The notes under the pieces: generated by a model
Databases searched by the model: none
Told to the model about the DNA's origin: nothing
The model's input: the letters and a program-made list of their open reading frames with translations, nothing else
Source of the DNA: Pareuzebyella sediminis
GTDB taxonomy: Bacteria > Bacteroidota > Bacteroidia > Flavobacteriales > Flavobacteriaceae
Direction of reading: 5' to 3'
NCBI RefSeq assembly: GCF_008367235.1
Contig: NZ_VTZS01000002.1
Span: 124,001 to 188,000, forward strand
Length of the DNA: 64,000 nucleotides
Made by a program: the position numbers and the translations under genes
Shown: piece after piece, positions 16,821 to 25,126 of the stretch
Numbering within the stretch: the first letter of the stretch is position 1
Layout of the letters: each line of letters opens with the position of its first letter

Positions 16821-17306
16821 TTGTCTTTCATTATCATTGAATACTTTTGATCGCAAAGCATATCCTTTCACAAATTTTTTGGCCCCCTCATCTGTCATCG
16901 AATTATAATTTTTTAGGATAAACGCCTTATCGTCATCGATGTTTTTTTTATAACCGGTAATTTTAGGGGCATTTTCTTGAACGCTCAACCTGATACAACG
17001 AATTTCCACATTGAGGGAATCTGATGTCACTGCATAGTCCAAAAGTGATACTCCTTCTTTAAAAAGGCTCTTTTTGTCTTTTAGTCCTTTGGCATATTTC
17101 GCCATCATGGTGCCTACCGCGCCTTTATAGGCTACTAATACTTTAACATCTGTTGTTGTCACAGAAATCAATTTGGAATTCAATTGTTCTACGGCTTGTT
17201 CATCGCCCGAAGCTTTTATATAGGCTGTTCTCACTTCCGAAACATCGATTTGAGAAGGGGTTCCAAGCGTCAGGCTGAGTAGTATAAGTAGATAGCTTAT
17301 CTTCAT
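16803..17306 (-). CDS. Exported protein of unknown function in flexirubin cluster
   Basis: I do not recognise a family. The 167-residue protein has an N-terminal signal peptide (MKISYLLILLSLTLGTPS) without an obvious lipobox, so it is probably soluble in the periplasm. The rest is mostly helical and charged, with a Leu-rich middle (GVSLLDYAVTSDSLNVEIRC). Its ATG overlaps the stop of the FabZ-like gene by four bases, so it is translated with the LolA/lipoprotein/outer-membrane group. A role in handling or placing the pigment across the envelope is inference from position. Confidence 0.65.
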   Translation of the reverse strand: MKISYLLILLSLTLGTPSQIDVSEVRTAYIKASGDEQAVEQLNSKLISVTTTDVKVLVAYKGAVGTMMAKYAKGLKDKKSLFKEGVSLLDYAVTSDSLNVEIRCIRLSVQENAPKITGYKKNIDDDKAFILKNYNSMTDEGAKKFVKGYALRSKVFNDNERQLFQGL

Positions 17307-17680
17307 TGTACGGTTTCCAGTACCTTAAATTTGGCACTCAGTTTTAGTGCTAAGGTATCATCGAAGGTAGTCGTATTCTTAACCTTTAGGATATCGCCTT
17401 CTTCACTGAAGTTTAGTTGTAGTTGTATGAGATCGTTCTTCTCGGGATTGATAATTGCCATGAATTTTACATTCGTTGCGACCGATAGAAAAAGCGATTT
17501 GCTTGTGGCCTTTTCCGCTAGCTCCTTAATAATCTGTATCATACAAACCCCTGGCATAACAGGGTTTCCAGGAAAATGCCCCTTGAAAACATCATGTGCG
17601 GCATTTAGTTTTATGGTCGCTAGAACCGATAGGTCTTCGTGCTCAAAATCCACAACGGAATAGAGTCCTTCAATCAACAT
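17303..17680 (-). CDS. FabZ-like hotdog protein (3-hydroxyacyl-ACP dehydratase family)
   Basis: The 125-residue protein carries the FabZ signature GHFPGNPVMPGV at 34-45, including the catalytic His (H35). In FabZ the helix that follows provides a catalytic Glu (PGVLIIEAMAQ); here the matching stretch reads PGVCMIQIIKE, with Gln at that place. Activity may therefore be altered or absent. In the aryl polyene pathway such a protein would dehydrate beta-hydroxyacyl-ACP intermediates. It lies 3 bp after the outer-membrane barrel gene and overlaps the exported hypothetical gene by four bases. Confidence 0.8.
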   Translation of the reverse strand: MLIEGLYSVVDFEHEDLSVLATIKLNAAHDVFKGHFPGNPVMPGVCMIQIIKELAEKATSKSLFLSVATNVKFMAIINPEKNDLIQLQLNFSEEGDILKVKNTTTFDDTLALKLSAKFKVLETVQ

Positions 17681-17683
17681 AAT

Positions 17684-18271
17684 TTACAATTTAAATTTAT
17701 AGGCCGCTCCTATTTGAAAAACGCCGTTCAGGTTACTGCCTTCTTCTTCATAGAGATTGTCCTCACCCAAAAAATCGATACTTATGGTGCCCTGTTTGTA
17801 CCGGGCTTCCAAAATCAGGCCAAAACCGAATTCGTAACCAACACCTCCCAATATTGAAATGTCAACCGGCGAAATCTCTTCATCGATATTAAAATTGGTC
17901 AAATTGACGAAATTGTTTTCAATATTGATGTCTAGCCCCATCCCTATAATAAAATGAAAACCTTTGTTCGGGCGCACATAAAACTTATTAGGAATTCCAA
18001 TCGATATATAATCGATATTCACATCGCTATACTCATTCGAATTTGAGTTTCCGCCTTGTCTTGAATACAAGACTTCGGGTTGTAGGACATAGTAATCTGT
18101 AATAGGAATATGGACAAAACCGCCCACATAAATTCCCGATTTTGAATCAAGTTCCGTTTTGCTGATCTTTGATCGGTTTAACCCCATTTTGATGCCGGGT
18201 CGCGTCTGTGAAAACCCCATAACGACAGGCATCAGAAGAATAAAGACAAAGATTTTAGTTACTTTACCCAT
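17684..18271 (-). CDS. Outer-membrane beta-barrel protein (PorT/OmpA-like barrel)
   Basis: The 195-residue protein has a signal peptide (MGKVTKIFVFILLMPVVMGF) and then alternating amphipathic beta strands with aromatic girdles, such as GIYVGGFVHIPITDYYVLQP and GVGYEFGFGLILEARYKQG, ending in FQIGAAYKFKL. This is the pattern of small eight- to ten-stranded Bacteroidota barrel proteins. Set between a lipoprotein gene and the FabZ-like gene with no spacing, it probably helps bring the flexirubin to or hold it in the outer membrane; this is inferred from position. Confidence 0.78.
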   Translation of the reverse strand: MGKVTKIFVFILLMPVVMGFSQTRPGIKMGLNRSKISKTELDSKSGIYVGGFVHIPITDYYVLQPEVLYSRQGGNSNSNEYSDVNIDYISIGIPNKFYVRPNKGFHFIIGMGLDINIENNFVNLTNFNIDEEISPVDISILGGVGYEFGFGLILEARYKQGTISIDFLGEDNLYEEEGSNLNGVFQIGAAYKFKL

Positions 18272-18880
18272 TTATAGTGCTTTTAATGCAATTTTAAGGT
18301 CGATGTTGGAGTGATCGATACGTATTTCCCGTGCAATGTTACCTTTTATTCCCGAAAATAGAAAACTTACCTTTTCGTTGCCGTTGCCCGTTCGGGCAAT
18401 TTTCTTCAATTGGTTGTCCACATAAAAATAATAGTGCTTTTTATGTCGGCTATTGAGTTCAAGGACTAAATCCGATCCGTCTGTAAAGGATTTTGTAACA
18501 GGAGCTTGTTCTTTAATTAGTATTTCGAAATCTTTTCTAAAAAGATCAAGCACTATTTTTCTATCGATTTCTTTTAGAATTTGATTCACTTTAAAATCAC
18601 TGCCTTGCAAGGTGAAATCGAAAATGGTGTTGCCCATTTCGGTAGTAAAGACTACACGATGGTGTTCAAGGCCTATTTTTTTTATGATCAACAGGCCTCC
18701 CAGCCTTTGGTCAAAGGCATTAATAGTCGCTTTATATACATAATCTTGCCTAGCATCGGAAAAATAAGGGTTTTCGATTTTCATTAGTCTTGACTCGGTA
18801 GGTTCGAACCCGTTTCTTTTCGGATATGACTTACACCCTATTAACAATAAAAGGCAAATACTATTGATTAAAAACCGCAT
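18272..18880 (-). CDS. Lipoprotein of flexirubin cluster
   Basis: The 202-residue protein has a lipoprotein signal (FLINSICLLLLIGCKSYP; Cys 16). The mature part is beta-rich (YKATINAFDQRLGGLLIIKK, KKHYYFYVDNQLKKIARTG), somewhat like LolA/LolB half-barrels or the DUF3261 lipoproteins of aryl polyene clusters, but I cannot confirm either. It overlaps lolA by 20 bp and abuts the barrel gene, so the three are surely one translation unit. A likely job is receiving the pigment or a lipid from the LolA-like carrier. Confidence 0.7.
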   Translation of the reverse strand: MRFLINSICLLLLIGCKSYPKRNGFEPTESRLMKIENPYFSDARQDYVYKATINAFDQRLGGLLIIKKIGLEHHRVVFTTEMGNTIFDFTLQGSDFKVNQILKEIDRKIVLDLFRKDFEILIKEQAPVTKSFTDGSDLVLELNSRHKKHYYFYVDNQLKKIARTGNGNEKVSFLFSGIKGNIAREIRIDHSNIDLKIALKAL

Positions 18881-19529
18881 CGGATATGGATTCGTTCACT
18901 TTGCGATTGGCAAATTCAATTTTGGTATAGTCATCCGAAGGTTCTATCATTTTAACGCCAATGACTTCAGCCTTGTCATTAAAGGTTAGGTGAAATGCCT
19001 TTATAATTTCTGAAAGTTGATTGTCTTTCGGTAAAAAATACACCAAGCTATTGCCGCCTTTCTTGAAATACTCAATGAAGAACTTACTTTCGTCGAACAT
19101 ATCCCCGCGAATACTTGCAGTAATCAATTGGTTCAGCTGTTTGAAGATTTTACTTGAACCTACGTCGAGATTACTCTTATTTCCGTCATCGTTAATATAG
19201 AGTGTCTGGTCTTTAAATAGTACGGAATAGTCGAATGGTTCTATATATTCCCAACGTACCAAATCGGGGGCCTTAAAAGCAAGTTTTCCCTTAGATTCAA
19301 TATCATTCTCCAAGAAATCCAGATGTTTGTATTGACTGAAATCACTGGTAATGGTCGTCGTAGCCTCAGCCCGATTTTTAACCTCTTTTCGAAGTGCCGT
19401 TGCCTCTGGAGGCGACATTTTGGTTTGTGCAGTAATCTGGGTAAGGGCCAAAATAAACAATAGTGAAATCCAGAATATCTTAATTTCTTTGGAGGTACGG
19501 CTTGGGCGGTAGGGTACTGTCTTAAGCAT
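18861..19529 (-). CDS. LolA-like outer-membrane lipoprotein carrier
   Basis: The 222-residue protein has an N-terminal hydrophobic signal (WISLLFILALTQITAQ) and then a LolA fold: KGKLAFKAPDLVRWEYIEP matches the LolA G-x-F-x-h-x-xPxxhRW motif, followed by YSVLFKDQTLYINDD. Periplasmic LolA carries lipoproteins; copies inside aryl polyene and flexirubin clusters are thought to carry the pigment lipid. It overlaps the deacetylase gene by 8 bp and the lipoprotein gene by 20 bp. Confidence 0.88.
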   Translation of the reverse strand: MLKTVPYRPSRTSKEIKIFWISLLFILALTQITAQTKMSPPEATALRKEVKNRAEATTTITSDFSQYKHLDFLENDIESKGKLAFKAPDLVRWEYIEPFDYSVLFKDQTLYINDDGNKSNLDVGSSKIFKQLNQLITASIRGDMFDESKFFIEYFKKGGNSLVYFLPKDNQLSEIIKAFHLTFNDKAEVIGVKMIEPSDDYTKIEFANRKVNESISDAVFNQ

Positions 19530-20298
19530 AGGCTTCTATTTCTAGCAACTGGTCAACGGTCACCGAACGTAAGTTTTGTCGCTCTAAAAATAACAATAAC
19601 TGTTCCAAAACAGCTACTGTCTTGTCGCTCGTATCGTGTAGTAATATAATATCTCCCTTAGAAACGGTACCGATTATTCGATTTAGGATCTTTTTTTTAG
19701 ATCGAGAAGTAGTATCTAGAGAACGTACGCTCCAGCCGATGGATTTTAGTTGTAGCCTACTTACGACACCTTCTATGGCAGGATTGGTAACACCGAATGC
19801 GGGGCGGTACAACCTCATGCGCTTACCGGTAATTTTTTCGACCAGCTCCGTTGTTTCCATCAACTCTGAACTCACCTTTTCAGGGCCAAAAAAACCAAAT
19901 GATCTAGCGTGTGAATAGGTGTGATTGCCCAACGTATGCCCGTTGTCTAGAATGGTATGAAGAACATCAACATGTTTTTCTACCTGGCGGCCAATGCAGA
20001 AAAAGGTGGCCTTGGCATTATATGCTTCCAAAAGTTTCAATATCCTTGGGGTAAACGCTTCGTTCGGGCCGTCATCAAAAGTAATGGACACCCAATTATT
20101 GCTAACTGATGCATTGGCACAAAGCGACTCCAAATGATAGTTCCATCGAATCATAAAAGAGCCCAGTGCCGTTATGCACAACCAGGGAATAATTAGGACC
20201 ATTAAAGACCACCATGGAGTAATGTCAATGAGAGAGAGCACAATTAAAACCAAGCAGAGCACCAGGCCCGTGCGATTTACCGATCTGCGCTTCAGCAT
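19522..20298 (-). CDS. Polysaccharide deacetylase family protein (NodB domain), membrane-anchored
   Basis: The 258-residue protein has two N-terminal hydrophobic segments (about 11-48) that anchor it in the inner membrane, then a NodB domain: motif 1 TFDDGP at 73-78 (metal-binding Asp), motif 2 HTYSH at 126-130 (metal-binding His pair), motif 3 RLYRPAFG and a late LLHDTS. All catalytic motifs are present. Its substrate in the flexirubin cluster is unknown; deacetylation of a glycan or of an ester is possible. It overlaps both neighbours by 7-8 bp. Confidence 0.85.
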   Translation of the reverse strand: MLKRRSVNRTGLVLCLVLIVLSLIDITPWWSLMVLIIPWLCITALGSFMIRWNYHLESLCANASVSNNWVSITFDDGPNEAFTPRILKLLEAYNAKATFFCIGRQVEKHVDVLHTILDNGHTLGNHTYSHARSFGFFGPEKVSSELMETTELVEKITGKRMRLYRPAFGVTNPAIEGVVSRLQLKSIGWSVRSLDTTSRSKKKILNRIIGTVSKGDIILLHDTSDKTVAVLEQLLLFLERQNLRSVTVDQLLEIEAYA

Positions 20299-21356
20299 CT
20301 TCGTAATAAAGTGAGACTATGGTTTTCCCCACGATATTGATTGTAAAGTAATACGGTTCCAGTGGTGGGCTTGCTCTTTTGGTTCAGTTGCACCGCTTCC
20401 GGAACGGTTTGGGTCTTGAGAATTTTATTGGCTAGCCAAAAAGCAAATCCTGAGGCGGTATCAAATTCACCGCAAAGATGCTTGTAATATGCTTGAGGCG
20501 TATCTTTAAAGAGGTCGTTGCGTAGTGTGTCGTAATAATGGTCAAACTCTATATCGCCGTTATTGCCCAAAATGACAAGGTCTATGGTCTCTGGAAGGGT
20601 CTTGCTCTCTTCTAAGAAAGATTTGACTTTTGCAATCAGACTTTCTTTCGATAAGGTGTTGTAGGTGCTTATGGCAACCAGTTCGGCATAGCACGAAGGA
20701 AGTTTTTTATTGGATAGCACAAAGAAACTGGCCCCTTCACCCATGATCATACCTTTTGTTCCCGATTGAAGCAAATCTTTCGTAGCTACGGGTTCTTTCT
20801 TAATATGCCCGATCAGCTTATGCGTATCGATGTGATGGCTTACAAGTTCGTCAACACCGCCGACCAAAATATTTTCCGCCTCATTGTTTTCCAGCATCAT
20901 TTTACTATCCATAAGGGCAGACTCGAACGAAATACTCGAATGCACGAAGGTGAAGTTATGTCCTTTGCAACCGATGCCCAAGGCAATCTGACCGGCCACG
21001 GTATTATGAGATGACTGAATGAAGCGCGTAGGGGTTAAAAATTGTTCGTTATTGTCTATAATGGCACTTACAAATTTTTCGGAATCACCTATACAGCCTA
21101 AGCCAGTACCGACTATTATGGCATCTACATTCTCCAAACCAGCTTCGGTCATTGCAATTTGTGAGCTTACCGTACTCATTTTTATTCCCTTTGCCATTCT
21201 TCGTGCGGCAGCAGGTGGTATGAATTGCTTGTAGTCCGGGTCGATGACTCGAATTTCGGTATCGAAATAGGAAACCACGTCGGTGAGAAATTCCCTGTTG
21301 TTGTAGGTTTTTTGGGCTGAAACCGAACCTATACTGTTAATGTAAATTGGTTTCAT
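20292..21356 (-). CDS. Chain-length-factor-like ketosynthase partner (non-catalytic)
   Basis: Starting at the ATG at 21356 gives 354 residues with a thiolase-fold ketosynthase pattern, but the catalytic residues are gone. The nucleophile region reads FVHSSISFESAL, with Ser at residue 141 where the neighbouring synthase has Cys; the first His motif is replaced by LGNNGD and the second GH by GE. This is the hallmark of type II PKS chain length factors, which pair with a ketosynthase to set chain length. The TGATG overlap with the next upstream gene, an intact ketosynthase, supports a heterodimer. A TTG-started longer frame is less likely. Confidence 0.8.
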   Translation of the reverse strand: MKPIYINSIGSVSAQKTYNNREFLTDVVSYFDTEIRVIDPDYKQFIPPAAARRMAKGIKMSTVSSQIAMTEAGLENVDAIIVGTGLGCIGDSEKFVSAIIDNNEQFLTPTRFIQSSHNTVAGQIALGIGCKGHNFTFVHSSISFESALMDSKMMLENNEAENILVGGVDELVSHHIDTHKLIGHIKKEPVATKDLLQSGTKGMIMGEGASFFVLSNKKLPSCYAELVAISTYNTLSKESLIAKVKSFLEESKTLPETIDLVILGNNGDIEFDHYYDTLRNDLFKDTPQAYYKHLCGEFDTASGFAFWLANKILKTQTVPEAVQLNQKSKPTTGTVLLYNQYRGENHSLTLLRRC

Positions 21357-22558
21357 CACGCTTCTTTGGAAAAAATTAAGGTGGAGCAATTTCCGCCGAA
21401 CCCGAAAGAGTTGGAAAGCACGGTACGTAGCTTTTTTTCTTTCAGTTGGGTCTGCGGAATCAAGTCGAACTCTTTCATTGGAGTCTCAAAATTGAGGTTG
21501 GGGTAAATTACGTTATGCTGTAGGGCTAAAACCGAATATACCGCCTCTATCCCGCCGGCAGCGGCCAAAGTGTGGCCCGTAAAGGCTTTGGTAGAACTGA
21601 AAACTGGCACATTCTTACCAAAAATACGTAGTAGTGCCCTTCCTTCGGATAGGTCGTTGTTCGGGGTGGCCGTACCGTGTGCATTAATATAGTCAATATC
21701 ATTCTTGTTCAAACCGGCTACCTTCAAGGCCTTTTCCATGGCCAACACGGCACCGTCGCCATCGTCGGAAGAAGCGGTTTGATGAAAGGCATCGTTAGCA
21801 TTTCCATACCCTTTGACATATGCCAAAACATCCTTATTTCTGCGTTTCACTATTTCTTCGGATTCTAAAACTAGATACGCTGCAGCTTCCCCTAAATTCA
21901 GGCCTTTTCTGTTTTCATCAAAAGGGGTATTATGGGTATCAGATAAAATCATTAAAGTCTTGAACCCGTTAATGGTAAATTTGCAAAGACAGTCGGAACC
22001 CCCTACAATGACGCGGTCTAACAAACCTGATTTTATCATTCGGGTACCGAGCATAATAGCATTGGCGGCCGAAGAACATGCTGTGCTGATCGTTGTGACC
22101 AGACTTTCCTCTAGCCCAAGATATGCGGCAATTTTTTGGGTAGAATCACCGGCATGCAGCCCGTTAATGTGGCCCCAATGTCTATCGTTCTGAAAATAGT
22201 CATAATAGTACTGCTCTGATTTGTCCATTCCGCCCACCGTGGTGCCTGAAATCAAACCAGTTCTGCAGTCATTTATGTCTTGAACATGGGCCGATTTAAT
22301 GGCCTGAGCGGCAGCTACGGCACCCAAAAGAGCCGTTCTTGAAAAAGGTAAATCTAGAGACAGGCCCAGTTGTTGTTTCAACTCGGCATTGGTAGCCTTG
22401 ATCTCCCCCACCATAATTTCATTCTTATGGATTGTATCGATTTTGGTAATCCTGGAGATGCCTGCTTTTTCCGAAATCAAGGAAGCATGGTTATCCTCTG
22501 GGGTATTTCCTATGGCAGATAGAACGCCCATTCCAGTTATCGCTACGCTTTTACCCAT
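21356..22558 (-). CDS. Beta-ketoacyl-ACP synthase II-type (FabF-like)
   Basis: The 400-residue protein has the full KAS II set: C161 in STACSSAAN, H294 in NAHGTAT, K324 and H329 in SSTKAFTGHTLAAAG. It would extend the aryl polyene chain with malonyl-ACP. It is translationally coupled (TGATG) to the chain-length-factor-like gene that follows, the usual KS-CLF arrangement of type II polyketide systems such as ApeO/ApeC of aryl polyene synthesis. A 130-bp gap separates it from the ACP gene upstream. Confidence 0.92.
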   Translation of the reverse strand: MGKSVAITGMGVLSAIGNTPEDNHASLISEKAGISRITKIDTIHKNEIMVGEIKATNAELKQQLGLSLDLPFSRTALLGAVAAAQAIKSAHVQDINDCRTGLISGTTVGGMDKSEQYYYDYFQNDRHWGHINGLHAGDSTQKIAAYLGLEESLVTTISTACSSAANAIMLGTRMIKSGLLDRVIVGGSDCLCKFTINGFKTLMILSDTHNTPFDENRKGLNLGEAAAYLVLESEEIVKRRNKDVLAYVKGYGNANDAFHQTASSDDGDGAVLAMEKALKVAGLNKNDIDYINAHGTATPNNDLSEGRALLRIFGKNVPVFSSTKAFTGHTLAAAGGIEAVYSVLALQHNVIYPNLNFETPMKEFDLIPQTQLKEKKLRTVLSNSFGFGGNCSTLIFSKEA

Positions 22559-22688
22559 ATAAGATTGAAACTATAATAAAATTAGCGGTTAAAGTACGAA
22601 TATTCGATATTTTGAACGAATTTTTAAGATATTACAGGCAACGTTCGAAACCAAAGGTAAGCGATATAGGATGGTATTTTGGCGGTAT

Positions 22689-22946
22689 TCAAGTAGTTCT
22701 GTTTGCCGTAATATAGGCAGCCATGGTATTGATCGATTCAAAGATTTTTCTACCTTCTTTTGGGTCGGCCAGTTTAATACCATAATCCTTGTCGAGCATA
22801 ACGATCAGTTCAAGGGCATCGATTGAATCCAGTCCTAGTCCTTGGCCAAAAAGAGGGTCATCATTGGCAATTTCATCAACAGAAATATCTTCTAAATTTA
22901 ATTGCTCGATAATTTTTTCTTTCAATTCCTGTTTTAATTCACTCAT
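22689..22946 (-). CDS. Acyl carrier protein (first)
   Basis: The 85-residue acidic helical protein holds the phosphopantetheine attachment motif GLGLDSIDALEL, with Ser 41 as the site. It would carry the growing aryl polyene or the starter. Its start overlaps by four bases with the short ketosynthase-like gene upstream, in a tight run of KS, KS-like and ACP genes. A second ACP is encoded at 32507-32755; the two may serve the polyene and resorcinol branches or the starter and extender steps. Confidence 0.92.
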   Translation of the reverse strand: MSELKQELKEKIIEQLNLEDISVDEIANDDPLFGQGLGLDSIDALELIVMLDKDYGIKLADPKEGRKIFESINTMAAYITANRTT

Positions 22947-23551
22947 GTCTTTCGATATAATCTGGTTAATTCATCCGTAGTGTACGGATAGACGCCGGTT
23001 CTAGCTATTAGGTATAAAAAAGCGTCGTATTCTTGTTTGTCCACATCAACCCACCCACATAATATCTTTTCGGTCTTTCCGGTAGACAACAGACTGTCGC
23101 AATAATCGGTCAGCAATCGAGGATTGAATTCGTCAAAGATAAAAAAACTATTCTCAGAATAAAGCGAATGTCTAATGCTTATTTCACCTAAACAGATATT
23201 AGGTAAGGTGTAAACAAATATAGCTGGACTGGCATAAGGATGTACCGAATCTGTAATGGATGCACTATGTTTTCTGTCCGTATCGAGACTTGAAGACTTG
23301 TTCGAAAATACCAGTGCCGTATTTTTTTCTACCGAGTCTTTTAGCAAAGTTTCGGCAGCAATGAATGCCAGTTTGCTCAGTGTATCCATTTTAAAGAATT
23401 TTGGATACCGTATTTCCATATGTTTATAGGCCTTCTTAAGAAAGGAAGAGAGATCGCCGGTCTTTTCGGTAAAGAGAACCTCGTCATTCTTTACGATGTT
23501 GTTATCGATAATTCGGCAGTAGGATGCTATGTGAAAAGAAGAAGGCTTCAT
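22943..23551 (-). CDS. Short ketosynthase-like protein of flexirubin cluster, probably non-catalytic
   Basis: The 202-residue protein looks like the N-terminal half of a ketosynthase (KNTALVFSNKSSSLDTDRKH, then NICLGEISIRHSLYSENSFF), but lacks the active-site Cys and ends before the region of the catalytic His motifs. It lies between an ACP and an intact ketosynthase with four-base overlaps on both sides, so it is made in step with them. A structural or chain-length partner for the ketosynthase is a reasonable guess. The fold assignment is moderate. Confidence 0.62.
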   Translation of the reverse strand: MKPSSFHIASYCRIIDNNIVKNDEVLFTEKTGDLSSFLKKAYKHMEIRYPKFFKMDTLSKLAFIAAETLLKDSVEKNTALVFSNKSSSLDTDRKHSASITDSVHPYASPAIFVYTLPNICLGEISIRHSLYSENSFFIFDEFNPRLLTDYCDSLLSTGKTEKILCGWVDVDKQEYDAFLYLIARTGVYPYTTDELTRLYRKT

Positions 23552-24696
23552 GGCTTTGCGCTTTGGAATATGGCCGCTGTATTGCAGCCCCCAAAACCGG
23601 AGGCGGTCTTAATAAATGTACGCAGGGGTTTTGACGTAGTATCTTTGATAATATTGAGGGGACGGGAAACGCCTAACTCTTGAAATCCTTTAGAGGCAAA
23701 GAGCATATTCTTTTGCAACGAATGCATGCCAATCAAGGTTTCCAATAATCCGGAGGCCCCTAAGGTATGCCCAAAATAGCCCTTTAAACTGTTAAGAGGT
23801 GTCTTTTGAAGGTTGGCCCGGTTAAAAGCGATAGCCTCCATTTCATCATTGAACAAGGTGGCCGTGCCGTGGGCCGAAATGTAGTCTATACTTTCAATAG
23901 AAAGGCCCGACTGCTCCAGTGCAGCCTGAACACTTCTAAAAAGCCCCTCTCCGGTTCTTGAAGGGCCGGAGATATGATTGGCATCGTTACAAGACGCTTC
24001 GCCCATAATTTTAACCGCTTCCCGGGCCATTTGGCGCGTATCGGCCGTAACCAAAACACTACTTCCGACTTCACCTATATTAATGCCCGAACGCGTTTTG
24101 CAATACGGACGGCAAGGTTCTGGACTAAGAGCCTGAAAGGCATTGAAACCACTCATAATGAACTTCGTAACCAGATCGCCACCTACGACAAGAACATGGT
24201 CGTACGTTTTCTGGGAGATTAACCTTTTAGCCACCGCTAAAGCGAGCACTCCTGAGACGCAGGCATTTGACAAGATGATGGCATCGTTTTGAAATTGGAA
24301 GAATTCTTTTATCTTCTTTCCGAGCTGGGCCAAATAGGCCCTTTTTTCAGGAAAAACACTATGCTTCTCCAATACATCGATATTTCCTTTGGTCGTCGAG
24401 ACAATCAAGCCGACGCGGTCATCAATTTCCAAGTCCGCCTTTTCCAAAGTATCCGATAGGGAAGCGATCAATATTTTTTCCAGTCGCGTATAATTTTCGG
24501 TGGGCCGAAGTCTTTCAAACTTTTCGTTCAATAAATCGTCTGAAATTCGTGAAGAATAAAATGGCCCTTCAAGTAGGTAACTGTCTTCTACCAATTGCAA
24601 ACTTGAAACGCCCTCTTTTATTTGGGCTATCGCCGAAACACTGTCAGGGCCATAGGCAGAAAAGATATTGTTATGTGACAGGAATACGCTACTCAT
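23548..24696 (-). CDS. Beta-ketoacyl synthase
   Basis: The 382-residue protein is a KAS I/II-type enzyme with C146 in SNACVSGVLAL, H277 in SAHGTATLFNDE, and K305 and H310 in NSLKGYFGHTLGASG, so it should be active. The sequence is more divergent than its neighbour at 21356. It overlaps the thioesterase gene by 8 bp upstream and the short KS-like gene by four downstream. In the pathway it would perform one of the condensations that build the polyene or the fatty precursors of the dialkylresorcinol. Confidence 0.88.
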   Translation of the reverse strand: MSSVFLSHNNIFSAYGPDSVSAIAQIKEGVSSLQLVEDSYLLEGPFYSSRISDDLLNEKFERLRPTENYTRLEKILIASLSDTLEKADLEIDDRVGLIVSTTKGNIDVLEKHSVFPEKRAYLAQLGKKIKEFFQFQNDAIILSNACVSGVLALAVAKRLISQKTYDHVLVVGGDLVTKFIMSGFNAFQALSPEPCRPYCKTRSGINIGEVGSSVLVTADTRQMAREAVKIMGEASCNDANHISGPSRTGEGLFRSVQAALEQSGLSIESIDYISAHGTATLFNDEMEAIAFNRANLQKTPLNSLKGYFGHTLGASGLLETLIGMHSLQKNMLFASKGFQELGVSRPLNIIKDTTSKPLRTFIKTASGFGGCNTAAIFQSAKP

Positions 24697-25126
24697 CTAA
24701 AAGGCCAACTTTTTTCTTCCACTTTGCAAAAAACTCTGGAATTACCAAAGACAATTCTCCATGAAGTTCTACGAAGACCTGTACGGTCTCTCCGGTGCAA
24801 ACCAGTGCTCCTTCCTGATTGAAAATTTCATATTTAAATATCATTTTCGCTGCGGGGGAGTCAATATATGTGGTCTTGATTTTAGCCACATCACCATATC
24901 GCAAAGGTAACTTATGTTCGCAGGCAGATTTAACGATTGGTGTAGAGAAATTGTGGGCCTTCTGATGAAGGTAAGAAATACCATGGTGTCGACCAAAGGC
25001 CTCCCTACCGTCTTCAAAATATTGTATATAGTTGCCGTGCCATACGATGCCTAAAGGATCGGCTTCCGCAAAACGTACCCGTATTTCACTAGTATGGCTA
25101 ATTTCATTTTTTAGTTTAGACGGCAT
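24689..25126 (-). CDS. Acyl-CoA/ACP thioesterase, 4HBT family
   Basis: The 145-residue hotdog protein has the 4-hydroxybenzoyl-CoA thioesterase signature: VRFAEADPLGIVWHGNYIQY, with D23 as the expected catalytic Asp. It would hydrolyse an acyl-thioester, for instance to free an acyl chain or edit a misloaded ACP. It overlaps the ketosynthase by 8 bp and the ABC permease by 11 bp. The substrate is inferred from context only. Confidence 0.85.
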   Translation of the reverse strand: MPSKLKNEISHTSEIRVRFAEADPLGIVWHGNYIQYFEDGREAFGRHHGISYLHQKAHNFSTPIVKSACEHKLPLRYGDVAKIKTTYIDSPAAKMIFKYEIFNQEGALVCTGETVQVFVELHGELSLVIPEFFAKWKKKVGLLDE

